Assembly (NCBI GenBank): GCA_020718085.1
Contig: DYDB01000003.1
Location: forward strand, 6,606 to 61,568
From: Micavibrio sp.
Lineage (GTDB): Bacteria > Patescibacteriota > Minisyncoccia > Moranbacterales > GCA-2747515
DNA: 54,963 nucleotides
Reading direction: 5' to 3'
The first letter of the stretch is position 1, and each line of letters opens with the position of its first letter. Positions 26,484 through 35,644 of this stretch are shown here, piece after piece. The notes below the pieces were generated by a model. That model did not search any database and was not told where the DNA came from. It worked only from the letters and a program-made list of their open reading frames with translations. The position numbers and the translations under genes are program-made.

Positions 26484-28282
26484 TCAGAAAAAATTATATT
26501 TTCATTGTCACCTGCATTGTTCTATTTATGGGCATTATTTCGATCTCTCTTGCATGGACTGACGCACTTACTTTTGACGAAGTTGCACATATTCCTGCAG
26601 GATACAGCTATGCCGCACTACACGATTATAGGTTAAATCCCGAACACCCACCCCTTCCAAAATTGCTTTCCGGACTCATGCTCCTTCCATTGCACCCAAA
26701 TTTTGATACGACACAAGACTTCTGGAACAACACCCATGGCAGCGGAGAATATGGCCAATGGGATGCTGGGCGTCATTTATTGCATCATGCAGGTAATCCT
26801 ACCGACAAATTGGTTTTTTTTGCACGCATGCCATTTGTCCTCATTTCTCTCATGTTTGGCATTTTTCTTTTCTATTGGGGCAAAAAAATAGGTGGGATCG
26901 TCACCGGACTTTTTGCACTCATTCTCTATGCTTTTGATCCAAATGTTCTCGGGCACAACCACCTTGTCACCACAGATCTTGCAATTGCTGCAGCATTTGG
27001 TATTGCATTCTTCTTTTTTTTACAATTCCTCAAGAATCCCACATGGCCACATGTTCTTTATGGCGGTCTTGCACTTGGCATAGCACAAGTCACAAAATTC
27101 AGTGCCATTCTTCTTATTCCGTTTTTTGGTCTCCTACTTATCATCTATCCTCTGTTTATCATTCTTCCAAAAACACAAAAGCGATACAGAGTTTTTGGCG
27201 GCTATATTGCAAAAGGCATATGTGCCATTATCATAATGTTTGTCGTTATGTATATAACGTATCTGCCTGTCACCTACAACATGCCATCCGACATCTTGCC
27301 AACAATTGCTGCTGTCAAAGGCCAGCCACAGAAGTATGCGAGGGATAAATACCTGATGGCATTTATCGATAAAACCAATCAACATGTTCTTACGCGACCA
27401 CTCGCCACCTATACGCAAGGCTTGATGCAGGTATTCAATCGTGTTGATGACGGAAATGTTTCCTATTTTATAGGCACTGTTTCAAGTGACGCATCTCCGT
27501 GGTATTTTCCCTTTGTATTTGTCGCAAAACAAACATTCGTACATCTGTTCTTTTACGTTGTTGCATTTATCCTCGCACTTCTTCTTATCATGCAATCATT
27601 GCGACGACTTTTCACACAAAAAATCACATATTCACTTCATGCGTGTCGACGATTTTGCATGCGCAGATTTCATGAGATCTCCCTTGGTGCGTTTATAGTT
27701 TTATACAGCTACATTTCAATTACTGGAAATCTCACCATCGGTTTCCGACACCTTTTTCCCATGATGCCATTACTTTATGTATTGACAGCACGCGTAGTAA
27801 TTGGCTCGTACACAAAATTGCATAATAAATTTTGGCAAAAGATCGTACGCAACACATTTATTGTGATCATCATCGCTCTCATTGCGATTGTCATCAATGC
27901 GTATCCATACTATATTTCCTACTTTAATGCATTGTTTGGTGGTCCAAAGAATGGATTTCACTATGTCACAGATTCCAACGCTGACTGGGGGCAGGATCTC
28001 AAACGTCTCAAAACATATTTGGATCAACATCCGGAAATTTACAAGATCCGTATTGATTATTTTGGTGGAGACAATATAAAAAATCGCATCGGCGATAAAT
28101 ACATTATGTGGTGGGACAGCAAACGTCCTATAGAACCCGGTTATTATGCGATCTCCACACTACTTTTACAAGAATCTCTTCATCGCACAGATCGCGCCTA
28201 TGATGATACGTATCATTGGACAGACAAGTTGTTACCGATTGATCAAGTTGGTACATCCATAATGATCTACAAGGTGGAATAA
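26480..28282 (+). CDS. GT-C glycosyltransferase (PMT/GT39-like), polytopic
   Basis: Second membrane glycosyltransferase of the pair. Seen: 600 aa with a first helix at about 5-26, then the catalytic-type loop LTFDEVAHIPAGYSY and LNPEHPPLPKLLSGL, typical of the PMT_2/GT39 group. Eight or more further helices follow and a soluble C-terminal domain begins near residue 470 (YYISYFNALFGGP, SNADWGQDLKRL). That NADWGQ-type segment is common in this family. It overlaps the upstream GT-C gene by four bases. The two probably decorate the same surface glycan or act as protein O-mannosyltransferases. manC in the same window could feed a mannose donor, which is inference. Confidence 0.88.
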   Translation: MIRKNYIFIVTCIVLFMGIISISLAWTDALTFDEVAHIPAGYSYAALHDYRLNPEHPPLPKLLSGLMLLPLHPNFDTTQDFWNNTHGSGEYGQWDAGRHLLHHAGNPTDKLVFFARMPFVLISLMFGIFLFYWGKKIGGIVTGLFALILYAFDPNVLGHNHLVTTDLAIAAAFGIAFFFFLQFLKNPTWPHVLYGGLALGIAQVTKFSAILLIPFFGLLLIIYPLFIILPKTQKRYRVFGGYIAKGICAIIIMFVVMYITYLPVTYNMPSDILPTIAAVKGQPQKYARDKYLMAFIDKTNQHVLTRPLATYTQGLMQVFNRVDDGNVSYFIGTVSSDASPWYFPFVFVAKQTFVHLFFYVVAFILALLLIMQSLRRLFTQKITYSLHACRRFCMRRFHEISLGAFIVLYSYISITGNLTIGFRHLFPMMPLLYVLTARVVIGSYTKLHNKFWQKIVRNTFIVIIIALIAIVINAYPYYISYFNALFGGPKNGFHYVTDSNADWGQDLKRLKTYLDQHPEIYKIRIDYFGGDNIKNRIGDKYIMWWDSKRPIEPGYYAISTLLLQESLHRTDRAYDDTYHWTDKLLPIDQVGTSIMIYKVE

Positions 28283-28303
28283 ATGCCTATATGCAAAAAA
28301 TTT

Positions 28304-29254
28304 TCAGTCATGTGCATCATTGATCTTTTTTTCCATATTTGCATCATTTTCCTTTTCACTCTTTTCTTCATCAGATAATTCTTCCTTTGTTTCCACGCCA
28401 TCTTTTATTTTATAAAAGATCTTCTCGGCAAAACGCAGATCCACGTATGACAGATCATTGCGTGAAACTGGCAGAGCGGTCTTTTTGATGAATAATTGTG
28501 CCATATCAAGTGTTTCCTCTTCATTTTGTGCCAAAGAGATCAAAATATTCCACGACTCATCAGTTACAAAACGCGCTTCCCGCGAGCCACGTGCATCGAT
28601 AAAATATGGTTGCGTTACCCCAACATTCAAAACATAGATCAATTCCTTTCCTAAGTATGCAATTTTTTCAAGATCATCTTGTGCAATTACACACTGACCG
28701 ATCTCCACATGATCCCTCGCCCGATCAACAATAATGAAATGATCATTTTGTTGAATAAGTGCAGAATTTAGATCAGTTTGTTGTGATACACATCCATCAA
28801 CCAGCACAAAACAATTGCCACTCATATCACCAATACACCACACTGGTAAAACAGCGTGTTCTTCTACTGTGATCGTGATCATATTGGGAAAGTGTTTTTG
28901 TATACGCACATCTTTAATTCGCTGATCTTCACGAATTTTTTCGATTATTTGTGCCTTTTGCAAGAAAAAGAAATTGCTCTTTTTCATACATCCCATGATA
29001 TTTCCAGAAATTGATTCTCTCACATTGGCGATCATAGCATTGCGATCAACGCGTTGTGTGCCCTTTACATCAATTTGCGTGATATCCACAAATCGCGAAC
29101 AAAAAAATATATATGCAACACTTCCAATAAAAAGAACCACCAAAAAAACAAAAAGCCATTTTTTAGGATGATATTCTTTTTTTATCCTTGGAGCATCCTT
29201 GCGCATATGCGCACTGCGCACCACTTTGCTGTGTTTTTTTCTCGCGATCATCAT
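28304..29254 (-). CDS. ftsQ: FtsQ/DivIB-like cell division protein
   Basis: FtsQ/DivIB links early and late divisome proteins at the septum. Seen: 316 aa with a basic cytosolic N-terminus of about 30 residues, one transmembrane helix (about 33-52, WLFVFLVVLFIGSVAYIFF) and a POTRA domain opening VDITQIDVKGTQRVDRNAM. It continues with KDVRIQKHFPNMITITVEEH and AVLPVW, the usual FtsQ order. The C-terminal 40 residues are a charged, probably disordered tail (EEKSEKENDANMEKK). It starts 6 bp after the holB stop, so it is co-transcribed with holB rather than with mur genes, an unusual neighbourhood. Confidence 0.85.
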   Translation of the reverse strand: MMIARKKHSKVVRSAHMRKDAPRIKKEYHPKKWLFVFLVVLFIGSVAYIFFCSRFVDITQIDVKGTQRVDRNAMIANVRESISGNIMGCMKKSNFFFLQKAQIIEKIREDQRIKDVRIQKHFPNMITITVEEHAVLPVWCIGDMSGNCFVLVDGCVSQQTDLNSALIQQNDHFIIVDRARDHVEIGQCVIAQDDLEKIAYLGKELIYVLNVGVTQPYFIDARGSREARFVTDESWNILISLAQNEEETLDMAQLFIKKTALPVSRNDLSYVDLRFAEKIFYKIKDGVETKEELSDEEKSEKENDANMEKKINDAHD

Positions 29255-29260
29255 GACGTA

Positions 29261-30133
29261 TTATGCGATATGGATCAAGAAATCCTCTATGATCAATTGT
29301 TTGTTCACATTCGTATCTTGCAACGAAAAAAGCAACGACTCCGTTCTATCGGCAACTTTCAGAAGATGAAATTTATGTGTATCTATCGCGGCCATGCGAA
29401 TGCGATAGATCCACACACAAAAGAAATCCTGAAGATATTTTTCATCTCTTTTTGATAATTCTGTGGCAAGCTGCATACGTTCACCCATAGTCATACGACT
29501 GAGCGAACGTAATTTTTCTCGTGCATACACAACCGTTTCTCTAAACTCCTCATCGTGTACTAAACGATGAAAATAACCCGGTCGCCCTTGCGCGTCATCA
29601 ATGTGTTGCAAATCTTGCGTCTGAGCAGTTAGATCTCGATCATCTACCAAAGAAAAAGTTATGGTGAAACAGCGTGATATGATTGTATCCAATAGTTGGT
29701 CTGAACGATGCGCAACTAAGACAATGAATCGATTTTTTTGTGGTTCTTCCAATGTTTTGAGCAGAGCATTTTGTGCTGAAATTGTGAGCCGATCGGCATC
29801 ATTCACAATAAGCACCTTTGCCTTTTTGTCTGGTGCAAGCGCAAAAGAACGCCGTGCTTCATTTATTTGATCAATAGAAATATCTTTATATACCACTTTG
29901 TTCTTTTTTTCTTCTCTTATCGGCGCAACGATTGTCATATCGCTATCCATAGTTTCATCTATAGACCAGTCAATATCCTGCGCAGAAACAAGTGCGCGTG
30001 AGAATGCTTGTGCGATCACCATTTTTCCGACATGTTCCGGTCCACAAAACAAAAAACCATGGTGTAACTTCTTGCCACATAAAAATTTACTTAGCAAATT
30101 TTTTTGTTTATGGTGTCCGACAATCTCTTTCAT
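29261..30133 (-). CDS. holB: DNA polymerase III delta-prime subunit-like (clamp-loader ATPase fold)
   Basis: Part of the clamp loader that places the beta clamp on DNA. Seen: 290 aa from the ATG at 30133 (MKEIVGHHKQKNLLSKF), the usual start of the family; a longer in-frame start 21 bases upstream is less likely. The P-loop is degenerate, GPEHVGKM instead of GxxGxGKT, as in delta-prime subunits that do not hydrolyse ATP. ISIDQINEARRSFALAP, NDADRLTISAQNALLKTLEEP and FIVLVAHRSDQLLDTIISRC with the SRC motif follow. It overlaps the end of the upstream GT4 gene by 26 bases and is followed by ftsQ. Confidence 0.88.
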   Translation of the reverse strand: MKEIVGHHKQKNLLSKFLCGKKLHHGFLFCGPEHVGKMVIAQAFSRALVSAQDIDWSIDETMDSDMTIVAPIREEKKNKVVYKDISIDQINEARRSFALAPDKKAKVLIVNDADRLTISAQNALLKTLEEPQKNRFIVLVAHRSDQLLDTIISRCFTITFSLVDDRDLTAQTQDLQHIDDAQGRPGYFHRLVHDEEFRETVVYAREKLRSLSRMTMGERMQLATELSKRDEKYLQDFFCVWIYRIRMAAIDTHKFHLLKVADRTESLLFSLQDTNVNKQLIIEDFLIHIA

Positions 30134-31292
30134 CACACTGCGTATTATTATCAATTATTTTTTGCAACGAACCGCAGAATATATCACGAGAAAATTGCTG
30201 TGCTTTTTTTTGCATTGTAGCAGGATCATACTGACCTTCTTTTTCCAAAAATCGCCTCATACCATCTGCCATCATTTCTACAGTCGGCGCGTCAAATAAT
30301 TCTCCCGTCACACCATTCTCTACGATTTCCTTTGCACCACCCCTATTTAGTGCAACGACCGGTATGCCGGCAGACAATGCTTCCACACATACAATACCAA
30401 AATCATCCTCCACAGGAAAAAGCATCGCACGCGCACCGGATATATATGACCATTTTTTTTCTTCATCAACCCACCCCATCATCTGTATTGTCGGACCGGC
30501 AAGTTTTTCCAAGTTTTTTTTCTCATCACCCTCTCCGATCACAATAAGCGGTAATTGTAATTTATTGCACGTCTCTATTGCAAGCGCCACATTTTTATAG
30601 CATGACAAGCGCGAAATGATCAAAAAATATTTTTCACCATCTTTTTTATCCTGTCCCCCTTTCTCCTGTTTTGCATATGCTGTCGGAGATACACCCGGAT
30701 AGATCACTTCGGCATTGCGACGATAATACTTCTCGATACGTTGCCTTGTATAGACAGAATTTGCCACAAGTGCATCCGGACGTTGTGCTGCCTGATGATC
30801 CCACACGCGCAAATATGACAGAAAGAGTCGTGCGCAAAAACCATTTTTTTGCTGTATGATCCTCTGCAAGTAATGTTCATTCTCATCCCACACATATCGC
30901 ATGGGTGAGTGTATATAGGCAATGTGCTTGGTATGCAGCCGTGTCACGATGCCCTTGCTCCATGCACCGGAACTGGAAATGATCACATCATAATCACGCA
31001 GATCAAATGTTTCCACGGCAGTGCCATAGAAAGGCAACAGCCACCGATGATGTGTGCGAATCCACCGCGGCCACTTCTGCAAAAAGCTGGTGCGCACTCT
31101 CTTTGCGGGAAAGAGATGAGACATGTTTTTTTCATCGTACAAAAGTGTGTAGATCGGCGCATCTGGAAACATCTCTGCAATGTCAGAAAGCACCTTTTCT
31201 GCACCCCCAAAATACAAAAGAAAATCGTGCACGATGGCAATCTTCCTCTGTGTTGGACATTGACTTTTTTCATTTTTTATGCTATAATTCAC
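30108..31292 (-). CDS. GT4 family glycosyltransferase (mannosyltransferase-like)
   Basis: Cytosolic GT-B enzyme transferring a nucleotide-activated sugar. Seen: 394 aa, start uncertain: the upstream GTG at 31292 has no clear ribosome binding site, and the conserved part begins at KIAIVHDFLLYFGGAEKVL (residue 18), a typical GT4 opening with the GGAE loop. LHTKHIAYIHSPMRYVWDE, VANSVYTRQRI, ISRLSCYKN, GWVDEEKKWSYISGARAMLFPVEDDFGIVCVEAL (E-x7-E type) and GGAKEIVENG appear in the expected order, quoted here in pieces. The last residues overlap holB. Its start region overlaps the promoter of the divergent 31360 gene. The HSPMRYVWD block is frequent in mannosyltransferases. Confidence 0.9.
   Translation of the reverse strand: MNYSIKNEKSQCPTQRKIAIVHDFLLYFGGAEKVLSDIAEMFPDAPIYTLLYDEKNMSHLFPAKRVRTSFLQKWPRWIRTHHRWLLPFYGTAVETFDLRDYDVIISSSGAWSKGIVTRLHTKHIAYIHSPMRYVWDENEHYLQRIIQQKNGFCARLFLSYLRVWDHQAAQRPDALVANSVYTRQRIEKYYRRNAEVIYPGVSPTAYAKQEKGGQDKKDGEKYFLIISRLSCYKNVALAIETCNKLQLPLIVIGEGDEKKNLEKLAGPTIQMMGWVDEEKKWSYISGARAMLFPVEDDFGIVCVEALSAGIPVVALNRGGAKEIVENGVTGELFDAPTVEMMADGMRRFLEKEGQYDPATMQKKAQQFSRDIFCGSLQKIIDNNTQCDERDCRTP
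31260..31288 (+). promoter_or_regulatory. consensus sigma70 promoter of the 31360 gene
   Basis: TTGACT (31260-31265) and TATAAT (31283-31288), 17 bp apart. It lies inside the 5' part of the divergent GT4 reading frame, which makes the long GT4 start less likely. Confidence 0.8.
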
Positions 31293-31359
31293 AATCAGTA
31301 TTTGGATATGTATTTATAATTGTTATTTTACCATCATTGAACCAAAGGAGGCAACACAA

Positions 31360-31743
31360 ATGCCGGAAAAAAATGGGTTTTTTACAAAAAAAGGAGCGCT
31401 TATGTTAAGCGTTTTCGCACTCGCACTTGCAGGTCTACTGCTTGTTGCGGGGTGGAATCACGTTCAATCTTATACTGGTGAGCGTCATACACCACTCACA
31501 TTTCAAGAGTGTCGACCTCTCCACGAAGGAATCACTTTTCAAGAAAAGTCGATCCACGTACAGAAGAAGGTTGCATTCTGCAACCCGGTTGTGGAGAACG
31601 AAAAAATCCCAGAGCATGTTGTGATCGATCTCGGAAACGGACAATTCGTTTCTCCGAGCGAGGAAACCGCAACAACCGCCATCTTTCCCGTCACATTTAA
31701 TTATGTGGCAGACAAGGAATGGCACGTGATTGCCAAAAAGTAG
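31360..31743 (+). CDS. small membrane-anchored or secreted protein, unknown
   Basis: Not recognised. Seen: 127 aa, ATG preceded by a strong AAAGGAGG nine bases upstream. A lysine-containing N-terminus (MPEKNGFFTKKG) leads to one hydrophobic helix (about 14-33, LSVFALALAGLLLVAGW), then about 90 exported residues. These hold two cysteines (QECRP and AFCNP) and a predicted all-beta C-terminal part (VVIDLGNGQFVSPSE, IFPVTFNYV). It has its own promoter and terminator, is the only plus-strand gene in the area, and resembles the small exported protein at 2947-3330 in build though not in sequence. Confidence 0.8.
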   Translation: MPEKNGFFTKKGALMLSVFALALAGLLLVAGWNHVQSYTGERHTPLTFQECRPLHEGITFQEKSIHVQKKVAFCNPVVENEKIPEHVVIDLGNGQFVSPSEETATTAIFPVTFNYVADKEWHVIAKK

Positions 31744-31750
31744 CCTCTGC

Positions 31751-31790
31751 AAAAGTCGCCCCTAGATCAACTGATCTGAGAGCGACTTTT
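31751..31790 (+). terminator. intrinsic terminator of the 31360 gene
   Basis: AAAAGTCGC (31751-31759) pairs with GCGACTTTT (31782-31790), with an inner GATCA/TGATC pairing and a CTTTTT tail. Confidence 0.85.
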
Positions 31791-31818
31791 CTTTTTCACG
31801 AGAATTTATACCTTTGCT

Positions 31819-31845
31819 GTCATTCCCGTGAAAACGGGAATCCAG
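31819..31845. repeat. palindromic TGTCATTCCCG...CGGGAATCCA repeat, copy 2
   Basis: ATTCCCGT (31822-31829) pairs with ACGGGAAT (31834-31841) around a GAAA loop. Same family as the copies at 2543, 41283 and 41341. It lies in the convergent gap between the 31360 gene and the GT4 gene. Confidence 0.75.
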
Positions 31846-31886
31846 TTAATAATATGAGGTCTATTATGCAAGATATCTAAACTCTC

Positions 31887-32993
31887 TTATTTATAAAGCA
31901 ACATCTTCGTCACCAATCGTGCACATCTCTCCCATGTGAATCTCTTGATATTTTCATAGCCATGCGCAATCGCCGACTCGCGCACGTTCTGATCCACAAG
32001 CAGTGCATGTGTTTTTTCTGCAATATCCGCAGCACTGAGCGGCTCCACAAGAAGTGCGCTGTCTCGCGCAATTTCTCGCAATGATGAATTGTTGGATGTA
32101 ACGACTGGCACACCCACCTGTTGCGCTTCCAAGATCGGCAAACCAAATCCTTCATAGAGCGTAGGGAAAACAAAAACCGACGCATTGCGCAACAGCGCCC
32201 ATTTTTCCTCGACGCTCACAAATCCCGTGAGAATGATATCATTTTTGAATGGGTGTTGCGCAATCTCCTCTTGAATTTTTTCAAAGCCAAATCCTCCCTT
32301 ACCCACCAAAACCAATCTGTGCGGAATGAGAAAATGTCTGCGCAAAATTTCATATGCTTTGAGAATTTGTACAATATTTTTACGTTCTTCCAATCGTCCG
32401 ATAAAAGTGATATAGCCGTTTTTTTGAAGATGATACTTATGTAGCACGTGTGATGTGACATCCAACTGCTCCGGCGGTGCCACATTCATGCCTTCATACA
32501 CGACACGCACTTTCTCCTTTTTGATATGATACAGGCGCAATAGATCACGTTTTGTATTATTGGACACACACACAATATTGCGCGCCCATTTGCAAGAATT
32601 TTTAATTCCCCTGCGCATGGAAACTTGTTCATAGCGAGAATACGCATCAGGACTCATTTCAAATTCCAGTCCGTGCACGACAACCGTCGTTTTCTTTGGG
32701 TGAATTGGCGGTGCAATATGTCCGGGCACCAGTAGATGTGTAGGCCGGTGGACCAACATTGCCAATGACAGACGTATGTATGTCCACAAACGAGGTGACC
32801 AAAGTTCTTTCACACGCCATTCCTTCGGGAGAGAAAAATCAATATTTTCTCGTGTGCCCCGACGCAAATAGAGCGTCACATGTTCTTTTCCCAAGGGTGT
32901 GCGCAAATATTTGATAAGTTGATAAGAATATTCCTCTATGCCGGTTCGTTCATGAAGAAACGCCCGTGATGCATCTATCGCTATTTTATTCAT
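31887..32993 (-). CDS. GT4 family glycosyltransferase
   Basis: Cytosolic GT-B glycosyltransferase. Seen: 368 aa, starting MNKIAIDASRAF and carrying the loop RTGIEEYSYQLI (about residues 16-27) that binds the acceptor side in GT4 enzymes. VVVHGLEFEM, IVCVSNNTKRDLLR, TFIGRLEERKN, GFVSVEEKWALLRNASVFVFP and the E-x7-E signature YEGFGLPILEA follow in order, quoted in pieces, then VVTSNNSSLREIA. It is a single-gene unit between the plus-strand 31360 gene and mreB. Sugar and acceptor cannot be read; a mannose or rhamnose transfer in surface glycan assembly is plausible. Confidence 0.9.
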   Translation of the reverse strand: MNKIAIDASRAFLHERTGIEEYSYQLIKYLRTPLGKEHVTLYLRRGTRENIDFSLPKEWRVKELWSPRLWTYIRLSLAMLVHRPTHLLVPGHIAPPIHPKKTTVVVHGLEFEMSPDAYSRYEQVSMRRGIKNSCKWARNIVCVSNNTKRDLLRLYHIKKEKVRVVYEGMNVAPPEQLDVTSHVLHKYHLQKNGYITFIGRLEERKNIVQILKAYEILRRHFLIPHRLVLVGKGGFGFEKIQEEIAQHPFKNDIILTGFVSVEEKWALLRNASVFVFPTLYEGFGLPILEAQQVGVPVVTSNNSSLREIARDSALLVEPLSAADIAEKTHALLVDQNVRESAIAHGYENIKRFTWERCARLVTKMLLYK

Positions 32994-33077
32994 AAATCCA
33001 AAATGGATAATAAGTTGTTAGTAAAAAGTCATGAGCAGAGGTCTAATATAATCGTTTTAAGAAATGATATTTGGTAT

Positions 33078-33157
33078 TAATTTTCAATTCACAATTTTCA
33101 ATCAATGTTTCAAATTCACAATTTTAAAACATTGCATAATTGAAACATTGAAAATTA
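33078..33157. repeat. AT-rich inverted and direct repeats (TTTTCAAT / ATTGAAAA)
   Basis: Several copies of AATTTTCAAT, CAATGTTTCAA and their complement TTGAAACATTG occur between 33078 and 33157. They can fold into a long AT hairpin downstream of mreB and might end its transcript. No gene lies in 32994-33170. Confidence 0.6.
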
Positions 33158-33170
33158 TTTATCACATAAA

Positions 33171-34187
33171 CTACCTCTTTGTCGCCAGAATTGTCTTCTT
33201 ATAAATATCCAAATTATCCAGAACTTTACCTGTACCACGCACAACACAACGAAGCGGATCATCTGCCACGTAGCATGGCACACCGATTGTTTTTGTGATC
33301 AGTTGATCCAAATTTTTAAGAAGCGCTCCACCACCGGAAAGCACCGTTCCCTTGTCCATAATATCAGCAGAAAGCTCCGGTGGTGTGTCTTGCAATACTT
33401 TTTTTACCGCGTTGATCACTTCACGAAGTTCATCTTGCAATGCTTCTGTCACTTCATTGGATGAGATAGTGATCGTTTTTGGCAAACCGCCCATGAGATC
33501 ACGTCCACGAATGTCCATACGATCTTCTTTCACTTGCGCAATTGCACTTCCAATTTGAATTTTAATTTCTTCCGCCATTTGCTCTCCGATCGCCAGTGAA
33601 TACTTCCTCTTGATATAATCAGAGATCGCCTGATCGAATTTATTTCCGCCCACACGCGCACTATGCGATGCCACCACACCACCCAATGAGATCACAGCGA
33701 TTTCACTTGTGCCACCACCAATGTTGATGATCATGTTGCCTTGTGCCGTATGTATTTTGATCCCTGCACCGATCATCGCAAGGATCGGCTCTTTCACCAC
33801 ATATGCTCTCTTGGCACCGGCTTTTTCCGCCGCATCCACAACTGCACGTCGCTCTGTAGACGTAATACCCGCGGGAATTGAGATCATCACTTCCGGTCGC
33901 ACAAGAAAAAATCGCCCCGTGACCTTCTTGATAAAATATTTGAGCATGGCCTCTGTTACACGATAATCCGCAATCACCCCGTCCCGAAGAGGTTTGTATG
34001 CGGTGATCGTATCTGGCGTGCGTCCCAACATTTCCTTTGCCTCATTACCCACTGCCAAAACTTTGTTATCGATCATTGATACAGCAACCACTGACGGTTC
34101 ATCTACCACCACACCGCGCTTCGGCACAAAAACAAGCGTATTCGCCGTTCCCAGGTCAATCCCAATTTTTCGTACGATCATGCTCAT
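33171..34187 (-). CDS. mreB: rod-shape protein MreB (actin homolog)
   Basis: MreB filaments under the membrane guide side-wall peptidoglycan synthesis. Seen: 338 aa, standard length. Phosphate-1 motif IGIDLGTANTLVFV (residues 8-21), connect-1 region, phosphate-2 motif NIGGGTSEIAVISLGG and adenosine motif LSGGGALLKNLD are all intact. The start could be residue 1 or 3 (MSMIVRK). It is the last gene of the murA - HD - Nudix/MazG - mreB unit, with gaps of 26, 8 and 7 bp. rodA, its partner, is at 53341-54453 in the window. No mreC or mreD gene is adjacent, which is unusual. Confidence 0.96.
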   Translation of the reverse strand: MSMIVRKIGIDLGTANTLVFVPKRGVVVDEPSVVAVSMIDNKVLAVGNEAKEMLGRTPDTITAYKPLRDGVIADYRVTEAMLKYFIKKVTGRFFLVRPEVMISIPAGITSTERRAVVDAAEKAGAKRAYVVKEPILAMIGAGIKIHTAQGNMIINIGGGTSEIAVISLGGVVASHSARVGGNKFDQAISDYIKRKYSLAIGEQMAEEIKIQIGSAIAQVKEDRMDIRGRDLMGGLPKTITISSNEVTEALQDELREVINAVKKVLQDTPPELSADIMDKGTVLSGGGALLKNLDQLITKTIGVPCYVADDPLRCVVRGTGKVLDNLDIYKKTILATKR

Positions 34188-34194
34188 ATGTATA

Positions 34195-34989
34195 TTATTT
34201 ACTGGTCACTCTGTACATTCCATTATCCAACGTTTTTTTCTTTCTGTCCATGATCCTCTGATATTTTGCCCAAAATGCAGCATCCATTTCTTCTGCACTC
34301 ACACCCAAACTGATAAAATTTCCGATTACCAGATTAAGAAGGTCAATATTTTCCTCAATGACCTCTTGACGCGATTTGCCCTTGGTGATCGCCTGTGCCA
34401 ATTCTCCCAATTCTTCGATCATGAGATTCAGACGAAACATCATATCCTCATTATTTGTATTCTTCATGTCAAACTTATCATGAAATTTTTGGATCGCATC
34501 ATAATATGTATTCATTTTTTGTCCATTTTCTTGACGCAGATCTATATAACGACCGCAACAATAATTTTCAATCGGCTCTCGTGTTGTTTGTGTTGTTTTT
34601 TTGGGCAACGCCTCCAGTGCAAACCATGCGATCTCATCACACTTATCCGGCTCCATATTTGTTGGTGTACCGGAAATAATATGTGCGATAAAATTAAACG
34701 ACGCCCAATGTTGATTTTCTTTCGGCAAGATGTGATCTGTATGGGGTAAATACCCCACGATATTGATTTCAATATTGAGCTCCTCTTTGATCTCACGTTT
34801 CATCGCGTCGATTGCACCCTCACCATACTTCACACCGCCTCCAGGCTTAGACCACCAGCCAGATTCATTACGCACATTTTTACCGCGCTTCATGAGAAGT
34901 GCCTCATTCTTTTCATTGAGAATGAGCACACCACCACCAACACCGATATAGTCCACCGCTTTTTTACATACACATTTTTTCATATACAC
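34195..34989 (-). CDS. Nudix hydrolase fused to a MazG-like pyrophosphatase domain
   Basis: Two nucleotide-cleaning activities in one 264-aa chain. Residues 12-150 are a Nudix domain: VGGGVLILNEKNEALLMKR, then the box with G51, E57 and REIKEEL (65-71); the glycine near its end is replaced by asparagine, a tolerated change. Residues about 165-245 are an all-alpha NTP-pyrophosphatase (MazG-like) domain with IEELGELAQA (EExxE, 192-196) and EENIDLL (ExxD, 213-216). This arrangement could hydrolyse non-canonical NTPs and a second nucleotide derivative, but the substrate is unknown. It lies in an operon with murA, an HD hydrolase and mreB. The Nudix domain has a CVCKK start that may bind metal. Confidence 0.82.
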   Translation of the reverse strand: MYMKKCVCKKAVDYIGVGGGVLILNEKNEALLMKRGKNVRNESGWWSKPGGGVKYGEGAIDAMKREIKEELNIEINIVGYLPHTDHILPKENQHWASFNFIAHIISGTPTNMEPDKCDEIAWFALEALPKKTTQTTREPIENYCCGRYIDLRQENGQKMNTYYDAIQKFHDKFDMKNTNNEDMMFRLNLMIEELGELAQAITKGKSRQEVIEENIDLLNLVIGNFISLGVSAEEMDAAFWAKYQRIMDRKKKTLDNGMYRVTSK

Positions 34990-34997
34990 CTATACCA

Positions 34998-35618
34998 TTA
35001 GGACTTAACTGATATTTTTTTACATTCCCTATCGATCTCTTCTTTTACAAAACGTAAAAATATATCTAATTTTGTATCATGACACTGAAAGACGGCATCG
35101 TCCGCCCATGCGTGTATTTTCTCACAAATGCCATCCTCGACCCACTCCCTTTTTTCCCAGTTCTGTGCACCGAGATCTATGCGCTGGATCATTACTTCGA
35201 TCTTATCCAATGCATAGGCAAATCGCGCCTCATCTGTTTTGCGATCACGATATTCCACCCACATCTCTTTCAATTCTTCCTGTGATCTTTCCGGCAAAAT
35301 ACCGTAGAGATCATCTGCAGCATCTTTCTCTTGTTTGTTTTTTATTGCATGCACATTTCCATCATCATGAATATTCCAGTGATCATCTGCAATAATTTCT
35401 ACAATATCATGCACAAGAATGATCTCCAAAACTCGCGTGAGATCCACCGCCAACTCAAATTCTCGACACAAAACCATTGCCAACAAAGCCGTTCTCCACG
35501 TATGTTCCGCGGGACTTTCTTTTCTGGAATTATCACTTATGGACACCTGTCTCTGTATGGTCTTAAGTTTTTCCATGGCATGCACAAATGTCAATATTTT
35601 CTGCAAACGATCTTGCAT
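34998..35618 (-). CDS. HD-domain phosphohydrolase (YfbR/HDDC2-like)
   Basis: Metal-dependent phosphohydrolase; relatives are 5'-deoxynucleotidases. Seen: 206 aa with the first histidine in SPAEHTWRTALLAM (about residue 38), the HD pair in ILVHDIVEIIADDHW (about 69-70) and a distal aspartate in FAYALDKIEVMIQ, the complete H...HD...D set. The C-terminal 60 residues are helical. It sits between murA and the Nudix/MazG fusion, so two nucleotide-hydrolysing proteins lie together in a cell-wall operon. That supports a nucleotide-pool role, but specificity is not shown by sequence. Confidence 0.85.
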   Translation of the reverse strand: MQDRLQKILTFVHAMEKLKTIQRQVSISDNSRKESPAEHTWRTALLAMVLCREFELAVDLTRVLEIILVHDIVEIIADDHWNIHDDGNVHAIKNKQEKDAADDLYGILPERSQEELKEMWVEYRDRKTDEARFAYALDKIEVMIQRIDLGAQNWEKREWVEDGICEKIHAWADDAVFQCHDTKLDIFLRFVKEEIDRECKKISVKS

Positions 35619-35644
35619 GTGTTAAAAAAGTGAAAATAAAATAA

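Noticed and set aside
33078-33157. CRISPR array
   Set aside because: The repeats are short, AT-rich, irregularly spaced and in both orientations, with no spacers and no cas genes.
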